Source: Centroberyx gerrardi (taxonomy: Eukaryota > Chordata > Actinopteri > Beryciformes > Berycidae). From it: a DNA stretch of 64,000 bases. The translations under genes were made by a program, and so were the position numbers. Where the stretch lies: positions 27,534,707-27,598,706 of the forward strand of contig NC_136012.1 of assembly GCF_048128805.1 (NCBI RefSeq). Reading direction: 5' to 3'. The notes below the pieces were generated by a model that was not told the DNA's origin, did no database searches, and worked only from the letters and a program-made list of their open reading frames with translations. Positions 1 through 10,067 of the stretch are shown here, in pieces; positions within the stretch are counted from its first letter, which is position 1; the number at the start of each line of letters is the position of its first letter.

Positions 1-189
1 TAACTGCTGCAGCACCCATTCGAAGTTTCACCAATAGGACAAATAAAGGACGTTGTTTTTTCTCCGTTCAGCACCCAGCATGCTCTCTGCCGGCAGCAGG
101 AAAGCTCTTGGCCCAGTTTCCTCCTCCTCTACCTGCAGTCTAACGCTCTGTCAGGTTCGATATTCCTGAAGACCGCAGCAAGGTTAGCA

Positions 190-300
190 GGTTCACCGGA
201 GAGCAAGGCACCAACCAACGCTGCCACAGTTAGGGGTTCAATTCCCTGTGTGGGTCAATGGGGAGAGCGAGGCACCAACACTGGGACCGCTGGAGTCTTT
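190..300 (+). repeat. Two degenerate tRNA-like units
   Basis: The motifs GGGGTTCAATTCCCTGTGTG and GGTCAATGGGGAGAGCGAGGC appear here. These are outlying relatives of the array at 648-1470. Confidence 0.55.
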
Positions 301-408
301 TTTCCTATTTTCCCCGGGACTTTATCTTTCTTTTGAAATAATATTGCATTAAAACACATCAGCCACACAAACTACAGCAGCAGTAGAGAGCTAATTTTCA
401 TTTGTAAA

Positions 409-456
409 ATGGATAGATCTTTTAGGAGGAGACTACGGGAGCTGAGAAGGAACCAG
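409..456 (+). CDS. Possible small first coding exon (16 codons)
   Basis: ATG at 409 opens MDRSFRRRLRELRRNQ and runs into a strong donor AG|GTACGT at 457. No partner exon is recognised downstream in the window, and the protein is not recognised. It may be chance or part of a mobile element. Confidence 0.2.
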
Positions 457-647
457 GTACGTTTACATTAAGATAGGTTCTAGTTAGCTACATGTTTTAT
501 GCTAGCTTCATTAGAAACAATGCTGGTATAAAATTCTACTTTCTACTTTCATCCTGTTTATTTACACCAGCTTGGTGTTTAAAAATGGAGGTTGTAACTA
601 ACCATTGATCTGTATGTTGCTCTTGCCTCACTTGCATGATGACAACA

Positions 648-1470
648 GGGTTAGGGGTTCAATTCCCTCTTTGTAGGTCAATGGGTAGAGCAAGGCACTA
701 ACACTGCCAGAGTTGGGGGTCCAATTCCTTCTTTGTAGGTCAATAAGTAGAGCAAGGCACTAGCATTGAAAGGGTGGGGGTTCAACTCCGTGTGTAGGGT
801 CAATGGGTAGAGCAAGGCACTAGCATTGAAAGGGTGGGGGTTCAACTCCCTGTGTAGGGTCAATGGATAGAGCAAGGCACTAACAATGCCAGAGTTAGGG
901 GTTCAACTCCCTGTGTAGGGTCAATGGATAGAGCAAGGCACTAACAATGCCAGAGTTAGGGGTTCAACTCCCTGTGTAGGGTCAATGGATAGAGCAAGGC
1001 ACTAACAATGCCAGAGTTAGGGGTTCAACTCCCTGTGTAGGTCAATAAGCAGAGCAAGGAACTAATGCTGCCAGGATCAGGGGTTCAATTCCTTCTTTAT
1101 AGGTTAGTGGGTAGAGCAAGGCACTAACAAACACTGCCAGGGTTAGGGGTTCAATTCTGTCTTTGTAGATCAATAGAGCTAGGCACTAATACTGACAGTG
1201 TTAGGGGTTCAATTCTCTATAGCTCAATATGATGAGCAAGGCACTAGCAATGAAAGGGTTAGGGTTTTAATTCCTTCTTTGTAGGTTAGTGGGTAGAGCT
1301 AGACACTAACACTGACAGGATTAGGGGTTCAATTCCCTGTGTAGTTCAAAGGCTAGAGCAAGGCACTAACAAACACTGCCAGGGTTGGGGGTTTAATTCT
1401 GTCTTTGTAGGTCAGTGGGTAGAACTAGGCACTAACGCTGATAAGGTTGGGGGTTCAATTCCCACTGGGG
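648..1470 (+). repeat. Tandem array of ~13 tRNA-like (SINE-head-like) units
   Basis: Units of mostly 60-62 bp (range 54-66) start near 676, 738, 798, 858, 919, 980, 1040, 1102, 1168, 1222, 1284, 1344 and 1410. Each has TAGGTCAATGGG-type sequence (fits the Pol III A box TRGYNNARNNGG) followed about 33 nt later by GGGGTTCAATTCC (fits the B box GGTTCRANTCC). Units 858-1040 are nearly identical. Probably derived from a tRNA-related SINE head. Confidence 0.75.
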
Positions 1471-2879
1471 CTTTTATTATAAGGTATTTAGGATAAAAGC
1501 GTCCAGCAGATGTGACAGTTTGTGTGATGCAGGCTTTGTTCTGCAGAGGAAACACAGGACGCTTTGACATCTACAGGATCCATGAACTACTTACCGCTAA
1601 ATATCAATTAAAACCTGAGGCGAGGCTCTTTCTGTCTTTACAGAACCACGAATTCACACATTACAGCCAAATATAAGACTATTAACGCTCAGCACATTTC
1701 CATAGAAAGGCTAAAATCTTTTTTGAAAATTCAGTGACTTCTTGATAAAACACATAAAGCAAAAATGAAACACTAATATAAATCTATAGCATCATTTCGG
1801 TCTCCGTGTAAATGGCGAGAAGAGCGACAAATTTAGGGAGGGGTTCAGCTCTTTGATGTCTCGAAAAGAAAAAACCTACAGGAGAAGCCGGCCGGCAAAA
1901 AATATTATAGCGGCAGAAATTAGGCTCCAACATCTGACCCTGATAGACATATTAACAAACATTTTAAAAGATATTTCCAGTGGTTTACAGCACGGACGGT
2001 TAGAAGCAAAAACACCGAAAAGATTTTTTTTTTTTTCTTTCTTATTTTACCTCTGTTTGCATTTGTGCGTCTCCCTCCTCCTCGCATCCCTCCATCTGCG
2101 CAGAGGATGAACAAGGAAGCATTTTCAGGACCGGAGTGAAAATATCTCCGCTCTTTCTCTCCAACAAGACGAGCCAATTTACAATTAGAGAAAGCTACAA
2201 AGAGGCTTTTTCTATCAGCACATGTCTGGATGGGATCCCATTATTTTTTTTTTTTCTCCGCACATGGGATGGAGAGCGCTCCTGCTCGGCTGGCCGGCGG
2301 ACAGGATCCTCCTCCTTTCACTGACAGCATCATCTGGATCCCCTGAACCCCCACCCCCCCCCCCTCCTCTTCCTCCTCTCCCTCCTCTCCCTCTCCCTCC
2401 TCCTCCTCCCTTCTCCATGCTGCAGGCAGCGACGGACTAAACCATTTGCGCATGTGTGGGGGGAGTGGGCTGTCTGAATGAAGAGGCAGGATGGATGCAA
2501 ATATAAATAGTGATATATTTTATTTATTATTTATATATATGCAGATTTTGTTCCTTATTTTGATTTTTGCTTATTAATATACAATTGAGGACCACGAGAG
2601 GCATACTCATCCACTTTAGACCCTTTATAACACTGGAATGGATATAACGAACAATAAAGATATTCTCAAACTGTAAAGATGCTTCTCTGTTCTTGCTCTT
2701 GTTCTCTAAAAGACGACAGGTAGAACACAGGTATCGAGTTGACATTCTTGGATTTGATATTTAGCCGCTGGGGGACTCTCCAGCTTGTTGGAGTTGAAGA
2801 ATCGACTCTTTTGGGAGTCGATTCTTCACCACTAGATGGCAGCAGCTCCCTGCAGCTGGACTGATGGCAGAGCAGCCAG
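1471..2879. other. No gene recognised; pyrimidine-rich low-complexity DNA
   Basis: Contains poly-T runs (2026-2037, 2243-2257) and a C/T-rich block at 2340-2415 that gives spurious open frames. The 1850-2450 part is somewhat GC-rich and could be a distal promoter of an unseen gene, but nothing supports it. Confidence 0.4.
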
Positions 2880-3382
2880 CAGTGGAGGAAGGAGTACCAG
2901 AATGTCCTACTCCCGTAGAGGTACTCTTACTTTGCTGATATTTTACTTCAGTAGAAGTAAAAGTAAAAAGTGTGTGATTTAAAATGTCCTCAGAGTAAAA
3001 GTTCCTGAGTTCCTCTTTAGAACAGAGAACGTTGTTAGCTGTGATCTTTTCCATGTGATTCTAAAAGGAGAGAGGTCAGAGTTCAAACTAGATTCTTTTC
3101 ACTGGAAACATTAGAAATGACAAAATAAAGTGCAGAAACAAAGTAAAGTCAGATTCCTCTTCTCACTGTGAATGGATCCACAGTTTATCAGTTTACGTTG
3201 ATCCAGTTTCTGTGGCTGATGGAGAGACACAATCTGTTCTGTGATGGATGGATTTAAAATGGACTGAAGGACAAAACTGCAGGAGAGATGGACTTTAGTA
3301 AACACTCAAAAAAGTACAAGTGCACAAAAAGATACTCAATTACAGTAACGAGAGTAAATGTAATTGGTTTCTTCCACCCTTG
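2880..3382 (+). mobile_element. hAT-type non-autonomous DNA element
   Basis: Starts CAGTGGAGGAAG and ends CTTCCACCCTTG, which are hAT-like inverted termini. The flanking octamers are GCAGCCAG (2872-2879) and GCAGACAC (3383-3390), a decayed 8-bp target duplication. The interior matches the common fish repeat with AAAGTAC...CAATTACAGTAACGAG. No transposase. Confidence 0.65.
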
Positions 3383-3692
3383 GCAGACACCAGTATTGAC
3401 CCAAAACAGAATGAAGCTGAGGTCAGGACAGAAATACTATCTGCTGTGTCGATCCTAAGTGGGATAAAGCTCCAGTCCGGAGGTTTATTAACAGTTTGTG
3501 GATTCTCAAAGGGAAAGAAAATAATCTCTTCACAGATTTGCTCCAGTCTTTACATGCAGTATGTTCCCGACACCCTGCTGTGGCCCAGAGGGTTGGGTGA
3601 CATCCATAAACGCTGCCAGCAAAGACTTTAGCACTTTCTGTCAAACCCCACCTTCTGTTGTTACTGTACAAAAGTATAATTCAGCCCATATT

Positions 3693-3850
3693 ACCTTACC
3701 GGCTCACCCACATCTCACACAACGCATCCAAGATCATTGGCCTTCCCACCCCCAAATCTCTCAGACTTCAATAACAAAGCCATAATACGCAGAGCACTAA
3801 CCATAACTCAAGACCCCACTCACCCCCTTAATCCTTTCTTCACACAAATT
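3693..3850 (+). mobile_element. LINE ORF2 C-terminal remnant
   Basis: Two frames read HISHNASKIIGLPTP and then NLSDFNNKAIIRRALTITQD, followed by THPLNPFF. This is the post-RT C-terminal motif (ASKIIG...DPTHPL) of fish LINEs. A frameshift separates the halves, so it is dead. Confidence 0.55.
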
Positions 3851-5264
3851 TGCGTGGGAGGACGGCTGCATCAGTCAGATTTGAACTTCAGAGAGCAGCA
3901 TCCACGGCTGCTACCCACTAACCACTAACCATAGACTCTCTGAAATGCTGATGAAATACAGTCATGACAAGGTGATGCATTCAGGTATGAGGGATACAGT
4001 AGTACAACTAAGAGAACAAGCACAGATCCTGTACAGACCCACGGCGCGTGTTCAATTCAATTCACTGAAGCATTACGACATGATTATCGGTTTAATAATT
4101 CCACTAACGTCTAATAATAATATATTTAATAATAATAATAGTGTAAATATGTTTGGAGAGCATTCAGTAAAGTTGAAGAGAAGATGATAGGTGATGTTCT
4201 GTTTGTTTATTTCGTACGGAAGTTGTGGTTAAGTTACGATAACCGGTATGTGGTATGGTCAGGATGTCAGCCTCAGCCGCAGCACTTCAGCTAGAGACTG
4301 TTCAAATTGAGTGTTGTGTTGCTACACCTAGTGAATAAAATGCAGGCTATTTACCTCAGTCAGCTGTTAATATATTGGTTTAGACATATTTTACAAGTGT
4401 GTTGTTTAGTGTTGTTTATTGTTAGGATCCCCATTAGCTGTGCACAATGCAACAGCTACTCTTCCTGGGGTCCACACAAAATGTAAAAACAAGACATAAA
4501 ACTTAACATTTGCTTTCATGGCACTTCACTATTTCAGCACAGTACATTACATTACATTGCTTAGACTGACTTTGAGTTATTCTAGAACAGTCCCTTCAGT
4601 CCACAAAGAAAGGAGAGAGAGGACAAAAGAAAAATTTAAACATACAAAAGAAAAATTAAAATCTAATATAAACACATAATTGCAAAGTTGCAACATAAAT
4701 CCTTCTGTCTCCAGGTTGAGAATCATTGATGTAAGGCACAAATACATTCAGCTAAAACCTTACTGTACATGTCATTGTTCAAACATGACAAACAAAAAGA
4801 GGAAAGTGGTACTATCTCCACCATTTAAAACCTCAGAAATAAAAGAAAAAACATAAATACACTTTTGTATATTGCAGTAGAAATTAATTAAATTACATTC
4901 CATTTTACTTCCTGAGCAGTAATCTTTATTCCTATTTACAGTATGTACAACAGTGAATACCACAGTATATCCCCGTAGGGTGAGCTCACTACCAGGTTGA
5001 CACCCTCCACACAGATGACTGAACTGTCTAACTGACTGAGCTGTCTGCTATCAGCAGTACTACTAACCTGACCAACTGAAAGTCACATGACATGATATCA
5101 GCATTTTGATTGGCTGTTGCATGAATCTAGCTGCAAAACAGTTTCAACTTGATTCAACCAGGCTGAGCGCAACTTTTCAGTTAATTGCAGGGGGAGATAC
5201 ACAGTACAACTAATGAAACTCAGTCGCGTGAAAAAGTTTCACCGTGTAACACCCGCCAAAATGT
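3851..5264. other. Gene-free DNA with repeat-like fragments
   Basis: AT-rich. 4415-4520 (AGGATCCCCATTAGCTG onward) resembles a dispersed fish LINE/SINE tail. No exon was recognised. Confidence 0.4.
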
Positions 5265-6658
5265 CTACGAATTTCGGCATTTCAGATTAGGGTCGTGTAT
5301 TCTATGCCACATTAGATATATCTGAGGTGGTAGGAATCTGTGTACCACTAGAACGTCTTTATAATAGCAAAGGTTTCTTAGAGGGAATGTACATTCCTAA
5401 ATTCTTGATACCCATATGGTAAACAGGTGTGAGTCCTGCTTTGGCCAGACACATTGCCATGTAAACATCGTCCATGGGAAGAATGGTAATGGACTTGGAC
5501 ATTTTGTGCCCATGACCAAGGTTGTATAGCCAGACAGGAGGTAGCCCCCACCTCTACAGAAAGGGGGGTATGAGTCTGACTTGTGCAACTGAACAGGGAC
5601 ATAGTACTTGCTCCTTGGGTCTCTAATGGACCCCTCGTTCTGGGCCAGGTGGCCGGCAAAGAGGTGCTTGCTGCCGTTATTGTCCTTGTGGCCTTGGGAG
5701 ATACTCCACCATGTTGTCCGTGTTGGCGAAGACGCCATCATCACCGTTTAGGAGGAAGCGGGCCTGCGGACAGTTCCTCTCCATCCATTCCAGGAAGAGT
5801 ATCTGCTTCAAGGTGAGGTTCAGTCAGGAACACTCTCGTCATAGATTTAACCATTTATTGCAACAAATGGAAATACAGTTATGCTTGGCGCTGATGGCTC
5901 CGCTCTTTAGATGCTCCCTGGATTAGCCAAGCAGCATGCTAAGCCAAAACAGGGAGCGCAATGCAGAAAACCCCCAAGGGTATACAAGAGTGGGCCCAAA
6001 GCAAGACACTGAATACAATTTTAACCTTTGAGCCATGTTAAGACTCTGAACTAGAAAGGTGGAGGCGGGGGTGGTGGAGGCAGCAGCAGCGGTGAGTGAG
6101 GCAGCATTGGTGTACCAAGGATCAGTGTAGAAGGGAGTCATATTTAAACGGACCGCCTTGATGTGAGAATGGGCTCTGCTTCTCGAATCCAGCACCTGCC
6201 GTTCCTGAGATGAAGATCCTCCTGATCCACACGCCGTTGTGTAATCTCTCGTTGGCCCAGGTTTTGCGTAGGACTTCTCGACGGTCGTGGTTCTCGGGGG
6301 AACTTTTAATGACCGGCAGAAGGAAGACTCACGCAGATTTGTCAGCTCCTCCACATTTGTCGGGAACGTCCAGCAGCATGGGGAAATGGCGACAGTGACG
6401 GCGGTAGAGAAAGGCTTGGATGTGACCAGGGAGAGAGGTGAAGCCCGCGATGTTGGCTGCAGACGCATTTTGATGACAACTTTGCCAGGAATAAACATAG
6501 GAGCTCCTAGTGGTAGGTGGCTTGTTTTGACTGGCATTCCTTCTCTCATATACGTGGTGGCGGTTGGTTACATGGACAGCATAATCATCTTTCCAGAGAT
6601 AGAGGACCAAGAAGAAAGCTCCAGTCAGCAGAAAAGTTATTGCCCCGTTCCTTTTCAT
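5265..6658 (-). pseudogene. Beta-1,3-N-acetylglucosaminyltransferase (B3GNT3-like) pseudogene
   Basis: Read on the - strand from ATG 6658, the sequence matches a Golgi type II glycosyltransferase. It has a short cytoplasmic tail and signal anchor (ITFLLTGAFFLVLYLW), then [91 protein letters not shown] and DVLVVHRFLPPQIYLMW. This is the domain order of B3GNT3, which extends poly-LacNAc and core-1 glycans. Lesions: TGA at codon 110 (6331-6329); about 280 bp of extra DNA replacing ~25 codons (5822-6170); the DxD metal site reads DDG (5742-5734); frameshifts near 5696, 5525 and 5362. Like its relatives the coding part is one exon, and a CAG acceptor precedes it. It cannot make an active enzyme. 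Confidence 0.88.
5822..6165 (-). mobile_element. Unidentified insertion inside the B3GNT-like pseudogene
   Basis: Sequence between the GFEKQ and NLTLKQ codons has no glycosyltransferase similarity and is ~280 bp longer than the family needs. On the - strand it carries an AATAAA signal (5859-5854) near its end. It could be a retroelement tail or solo LTR; no termini were recognised. Confidence 0.4.
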
Positions 6659-7075
6659 ACTGTGCAGCTGCAAAACAAAGCAATGTTCTCATATCAACAA
6701 GTGTCAATCTGACAGCAGAAAAAGCTATTATGACCAAAATAATGAATCGATCAAGACTCATTACTTTAATATTCATGATTATCTTGATTGATGGTTATTA
6801 TATTATTAAGGCATTACAGCCCTACAGCAACAAGCTCATAACAAGCCTTAACAAACATTATACAGCACTTTTAGCATGAGGAGGTGAACCACAACCCAGC
6901 GGCTGATATTGCAACACTACTGCTCTGATAACAGGAAGCAGAGGCTTGGTGACTTGACAGAATCCTCTGATGTACTGTTGCACGGGGGTGTGGAGGAAAC
7001 CAGTGAAGATAAATGTGAGTCACAACAGTAAGTTTCCATTTACTTCACTGACAATGTATTTTTCTTTTTTCTGTC

Positions 7076-7611
7076 AGTCAGTCAGTTAGACATGTAGTTA
7101 GACAGGTAGTTGGATAGGTAGTTAGACAGGTGGTCAGTTAGACAGGTGGTCACTTAGACAGGTAGTCAGTTAGACAGCTCAGTCAGTTAGACAGGTGGTC
7201 AGTTAGACAGCTCAGTCAGTTAGACAGGTGGTCAGTTAGACAGGTAGTCAGTTAGTCAGTTAGACAGCTCAGTCAGTTAGACAGGTGGTCAGTTAGACAG
7301 CTCAGTCAGTTAGACAGGTGGTCAGTTAGACAGGTAGTCAGTTAGTCAGTTAGACAGCTCAGTCAGTTAGACAGGTGGTCAGTTAGACAGGTAGTCAGTT
7401 AGACAAGTAGTCAGTTAGACAGGTGGTCAGTTAGACAGCTCAGTGAGTCAGACAGGTGGTCAGTTAGACAGGTGGTCAGTTAGACAGGTAGTCAGTTAGA
7501 CAAGTAGTCAGTTAGACAGGTGGTCAGTTAGACAGCTCAGTGAGTCAGACAGGTGGTCAGTTAGACAGGTGGTCAGTTAGACAGCTCAGTCAGTTAGACA
7601 GGTGGTCAGTT

Positions 7612-7618
<7 letters not shown>
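7076..7618 (+). repeat. GTTAGACAGGTGGTCA minisatellite
   Basis: About 33 imperfect units of ~16 bp built from GTTAGACAG + GTGGTCA / GTAGTCA / CTCAGTCA, with higher-order repetition (block TCAGTTAGACAGCTCAGTCA recurs). It runs directly into a (GA)n tract. Confidence 0.9.

Positions 7619-7650
<32 letters not shown>
7619..7650 (+). repeat. (GA)n microsatellite
   Basis: About 16 GA units followed by CAGATGTATGTGTGTGTATG. Confidence 0.95.
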
Positions 7651-7654
<4 letters not shown>

Positions 7655-7680
7655 TGTATGTGTGTGTATGTGGCTGCACT

Positions 7681-7959
7681 CCACTTGTGAAAAAGACCAA
7701 CCGGTGGATACAGAACCTAAAACATGGGCTGGCTCGTTTTTTGGAAAACACTTTCCAGGAAAAAAAAATAAAGTGCAAAATATGAATTAAAGCACAAATC
7801 TCTGCCGCACCTGGAGGCAACAGAACTTGTGTTGCTGCATTTTCTTCACGAGAATATCACATTACTCTGTTCAGCCTTGTGAGCAGTGGGCTACGTGTTT
7901 CTCTCAACTCTCCTCAGGCTGCTGAGTTTATCTGAACCGTCCGATGATAAAATTATTTC

Positions 7960-7962
<3 letters not shown>
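7681..7962 (+). repeat. 282-bp dispersed repeat, copy 1
   Basis: Runs from CCACTTGTGAAAAAGACC to AATTATTTCCAC. It is almost identical to the reverse complement of 25988-26268: one substitution and an A-run length change noted. It is flanked by identical 29-bp direct repeats (7651-7679 and 8020-8048). Confidence 0.85.

Positions 7963-8019
<57 letters not shown>
7963..8019 (+). repeat. (GA)n microsatellite
   Basis: About 28 AG units at the edge of the 282-bp repeat; the other copy of the repeat abuts (CT)n in the same relative place. Confidence 0.95.
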
Positions 8020-8023
<4 letters not shown>

Positions 8024-8048
8024 TGTATGTGTGTGTATGTGGCTGCAC

Positions 8049-9491
8049 AGCTGAGCCTGTGGCAGTTGATGACATCACCAGAAGTTCTTCCAGGCCCATT
8101 TCCAATCTCCCATTTCTGTCCAAGCTGCTGGAAAAGGTGGTTGCTGCTCTGCTTCATCTAAAATTCAACAACTTCTTTGAGAAGTTCCAGTCTGGCTTCC
8201 GTTCTGCCCACAGCACTGAAACAGCTCTGGTTATAAACGACCTGCTGATGGCGGCTGATGCTGGCTCCCCATCTCTCCTGATCCTCCTTGGTCTGACTTA
8301 TCCTCCTTAAGCGCCTCCATTGCACCATCAGACTCTCTGATTCTGTCCTGACCTGGTTTCAGTCCTACCTGTCTGGAAGAACTGAGTATGTCTCTTTGGG
8401 AGGTGCAAAGTCCCGGACACACCCCGTCACCTGTGGTGTCCCTCAAGGGTCGGTTCTCGGCCCCATCCTGTTCTCCCTGTACATACTCCCCTACTGTCGT
8501 TAGCCGGCATGGAATATCATTCCACTGCTACGCAGACGACACACAACTATACCTAAAAACTGTCCCAACCCCCTCTGCAGCCTTGTCATCGTCATCATCG
8601 TCATCATCATCATCATCATTATCACTAACCACCTGCCTTGAGGAGATAAGGGCCTGGATGAAACATAACTTCCTGCAGCTAAACAGCTATTTTAATTGGC
8701 ACCTCACACCAGGTCCAGTTTTCTCCCATAACTCACATCACCTTTTCTGGCCAAGACATTCCCCTCTCCTCATCAGTCTCCGACCTGGGCGTTAGGTTCG
8801 ACCCTCACTCGACCTTTGACACCCACATCAAACATCTGCGCAGGACCTCCTTCTACCACCTCAGGAACATCTCCAAACTCCGTCCCACACTTAACCTGTC
8901 AGACGCGGAGAAACTCGTCCACGCCTTTGTCTCCTCAAGGCTGGACTACTGCAACGCACTTCTCATCGGGTCTCCTAGCAGGAGCCTCCAGAAGCTCCAA
9001 TACATCCAGATCAGTGCTGCTAGGATCCTGATGAGAGTGCATCCACGGAAATGCCCCTCCCTACCTCAAGGAACTGCTCACACCACAAACCTCCACCCGT
9101 AACCTGCGATCCATCAATAACAACCTTCTCCGTCCCCCCAGGACCGAGCTCCGCACCGTGGGAGATCGGGCCTTCTGCTCGGAGTACTCTCCCTGACCAC
9201 CTGAGGGCGCCACAGACTCTCGATGCTTTTAAAAGAGGCCTAAAAACCGTCCTTGTTAACAGAGCCTTTCCTTAACTTTCGGTTCGTTTTTATTTCTTTG
9301 TTTTTATGCATTGTCTATAAACTTTTCCTTTCTAATCAGGCCTTTTTCCTTTGTGTTGCTTTTAATGATCTTTGCTGTTGGTTCATTTTATCTGTTTTTA
9401 TGCACCTGTTTTTTACTCTGTAGCACTTTGAGATTTACTTGTAATTTGTAAGTGCATTACAAATTAAATATTATTATTATTATTATTATTA
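8049..9491 (+). mobile_element. L2-like LINE, decayed, reverse-transcriptase part and 3' end
   Basis: Frame-broken pieces read RPISNLPFLSKLLEKVVAAL, FQSGFRSAHSTETAL, GISFHCYADDTQLYL (YADD catalytic motif) and EEIRAWMKHNFLQLN. These are followed by L2/CR1-type C-terminal pieces and APQTLDAFKRGLKTVL. It ends in a 3' UTR and (TTA)n at 9469-9491, typical of fish L2 elements. A (TCA)n run has expanded inside (8590-8620). Several frameshifts make it inactive. Confidence 0.85.
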
Positions 9492-9640
9492 TCATCACCT
9501 GCTGTGAACATTCCGTCATGATTGTATATGTGGAATTACTTAGCGATAAAAGTTAAATAAAATCAATTAATGCTTGCTTGCGTGCAGCCCACTAATAATC
9601 CCAATAACACTCACTTTAAATTATAATTGAGGAGAGGCAA

Positions 9641-9870
9641 CAGAAACAGCGCACGTGACTCATCAACCATGCTGACTCTGAGCGGTCACGTGACAGACTG
9701 GGCTGGTAAACACGGAAGTAACGTTGCTCGACAGTCAGAAACAGTGGTGGCATTCAGTCTGGTCCGGTCAGTCGGGGTTTGATCATCGTGGAGTGAACAG
9801 TAGATCATCACAGCTGTTTTATCCGTCTTCCTCCCTTCGACCCGCTCAGCCTCTGAACTCACCGACAGCC
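9641..9870 (+). promoter_or_regulatory. gm2a: gm2a promoter/5' UTR region with CLEAR boxes
   Basis: A perfect copy of the lysosomal CLEAR/E-box consensus GTCACGTGAC lies at 9685-9694, about 177 bp before the ATG. A weaker copy CGCACGTGAC ends at 9659 and overlaps an AP-1-like TGACTCA (9656-9662). CLEAR boxes are bound by TFEB/MITF-family factors at lysosomal genes, which fits the product. No clear TATA box. The transcription start is not determined. Confidence 0.6.
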
Positions 9871-9978
9871 ATGAGGAGATGCTTGGTGCTCGCGGTCACC
9901 CTGAGCCTGGCTGCCTGCTGCATCATGCAGGCAGACTGCAAGTCCTATTCCAGAAAGACACGCCGGAATAATGCAAAG
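9871..9978 (+). CDS. gm2a: gm2a exon 1 (signal peptide)
   Basis: ATG at 9871 opens 36 codons: a hydrophobic leader ([13 protein letters not shown]) and then a short basic stretch ending at Lys36. The donor is AAG|GTAAGA at 9979. This start is chosen because the leader begins here and the open frame upstream is not protein-like. Confidence 0.93.
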
Positions 9979-10021
9979 GTAAGAAGAGGAAAGCACTGTT
10001 AACATGCAATTACAGCAGCAT

Positions 10022-10067
<46 letters not shown>

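Noticed and set aside
648..1470. CRISPR-like regular array
   Set aside because: The genome is a vertebrate, and the units are contiguous with no unique spacers between constant repeats.
2215..2453. Overlapping Pro-, Gly- and Glu-rich open frames
   Set aside because: Product of a C/T-rich low-complexity block; no splice or start context.
5923..6549. 208-codon open frame on the - strand
   Set aside because: It overlaps the B3GNT3-like pseudogene in another frame; its peptide has no domain features, whereas the overlapping frame matches the enzyme.
7076..7618. Regular repeats considered as a regulatory array
   Set aside because: Simple 16-bp minisatellite variation with no spacer or motif logic beyond tandem slippage.
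8049..9275. Host reverse transcriptase-like gene
   Set aside because: The RT frame is broken several times and ends in an L2-type 3' tail with (TTA)n; it is LINE debris.
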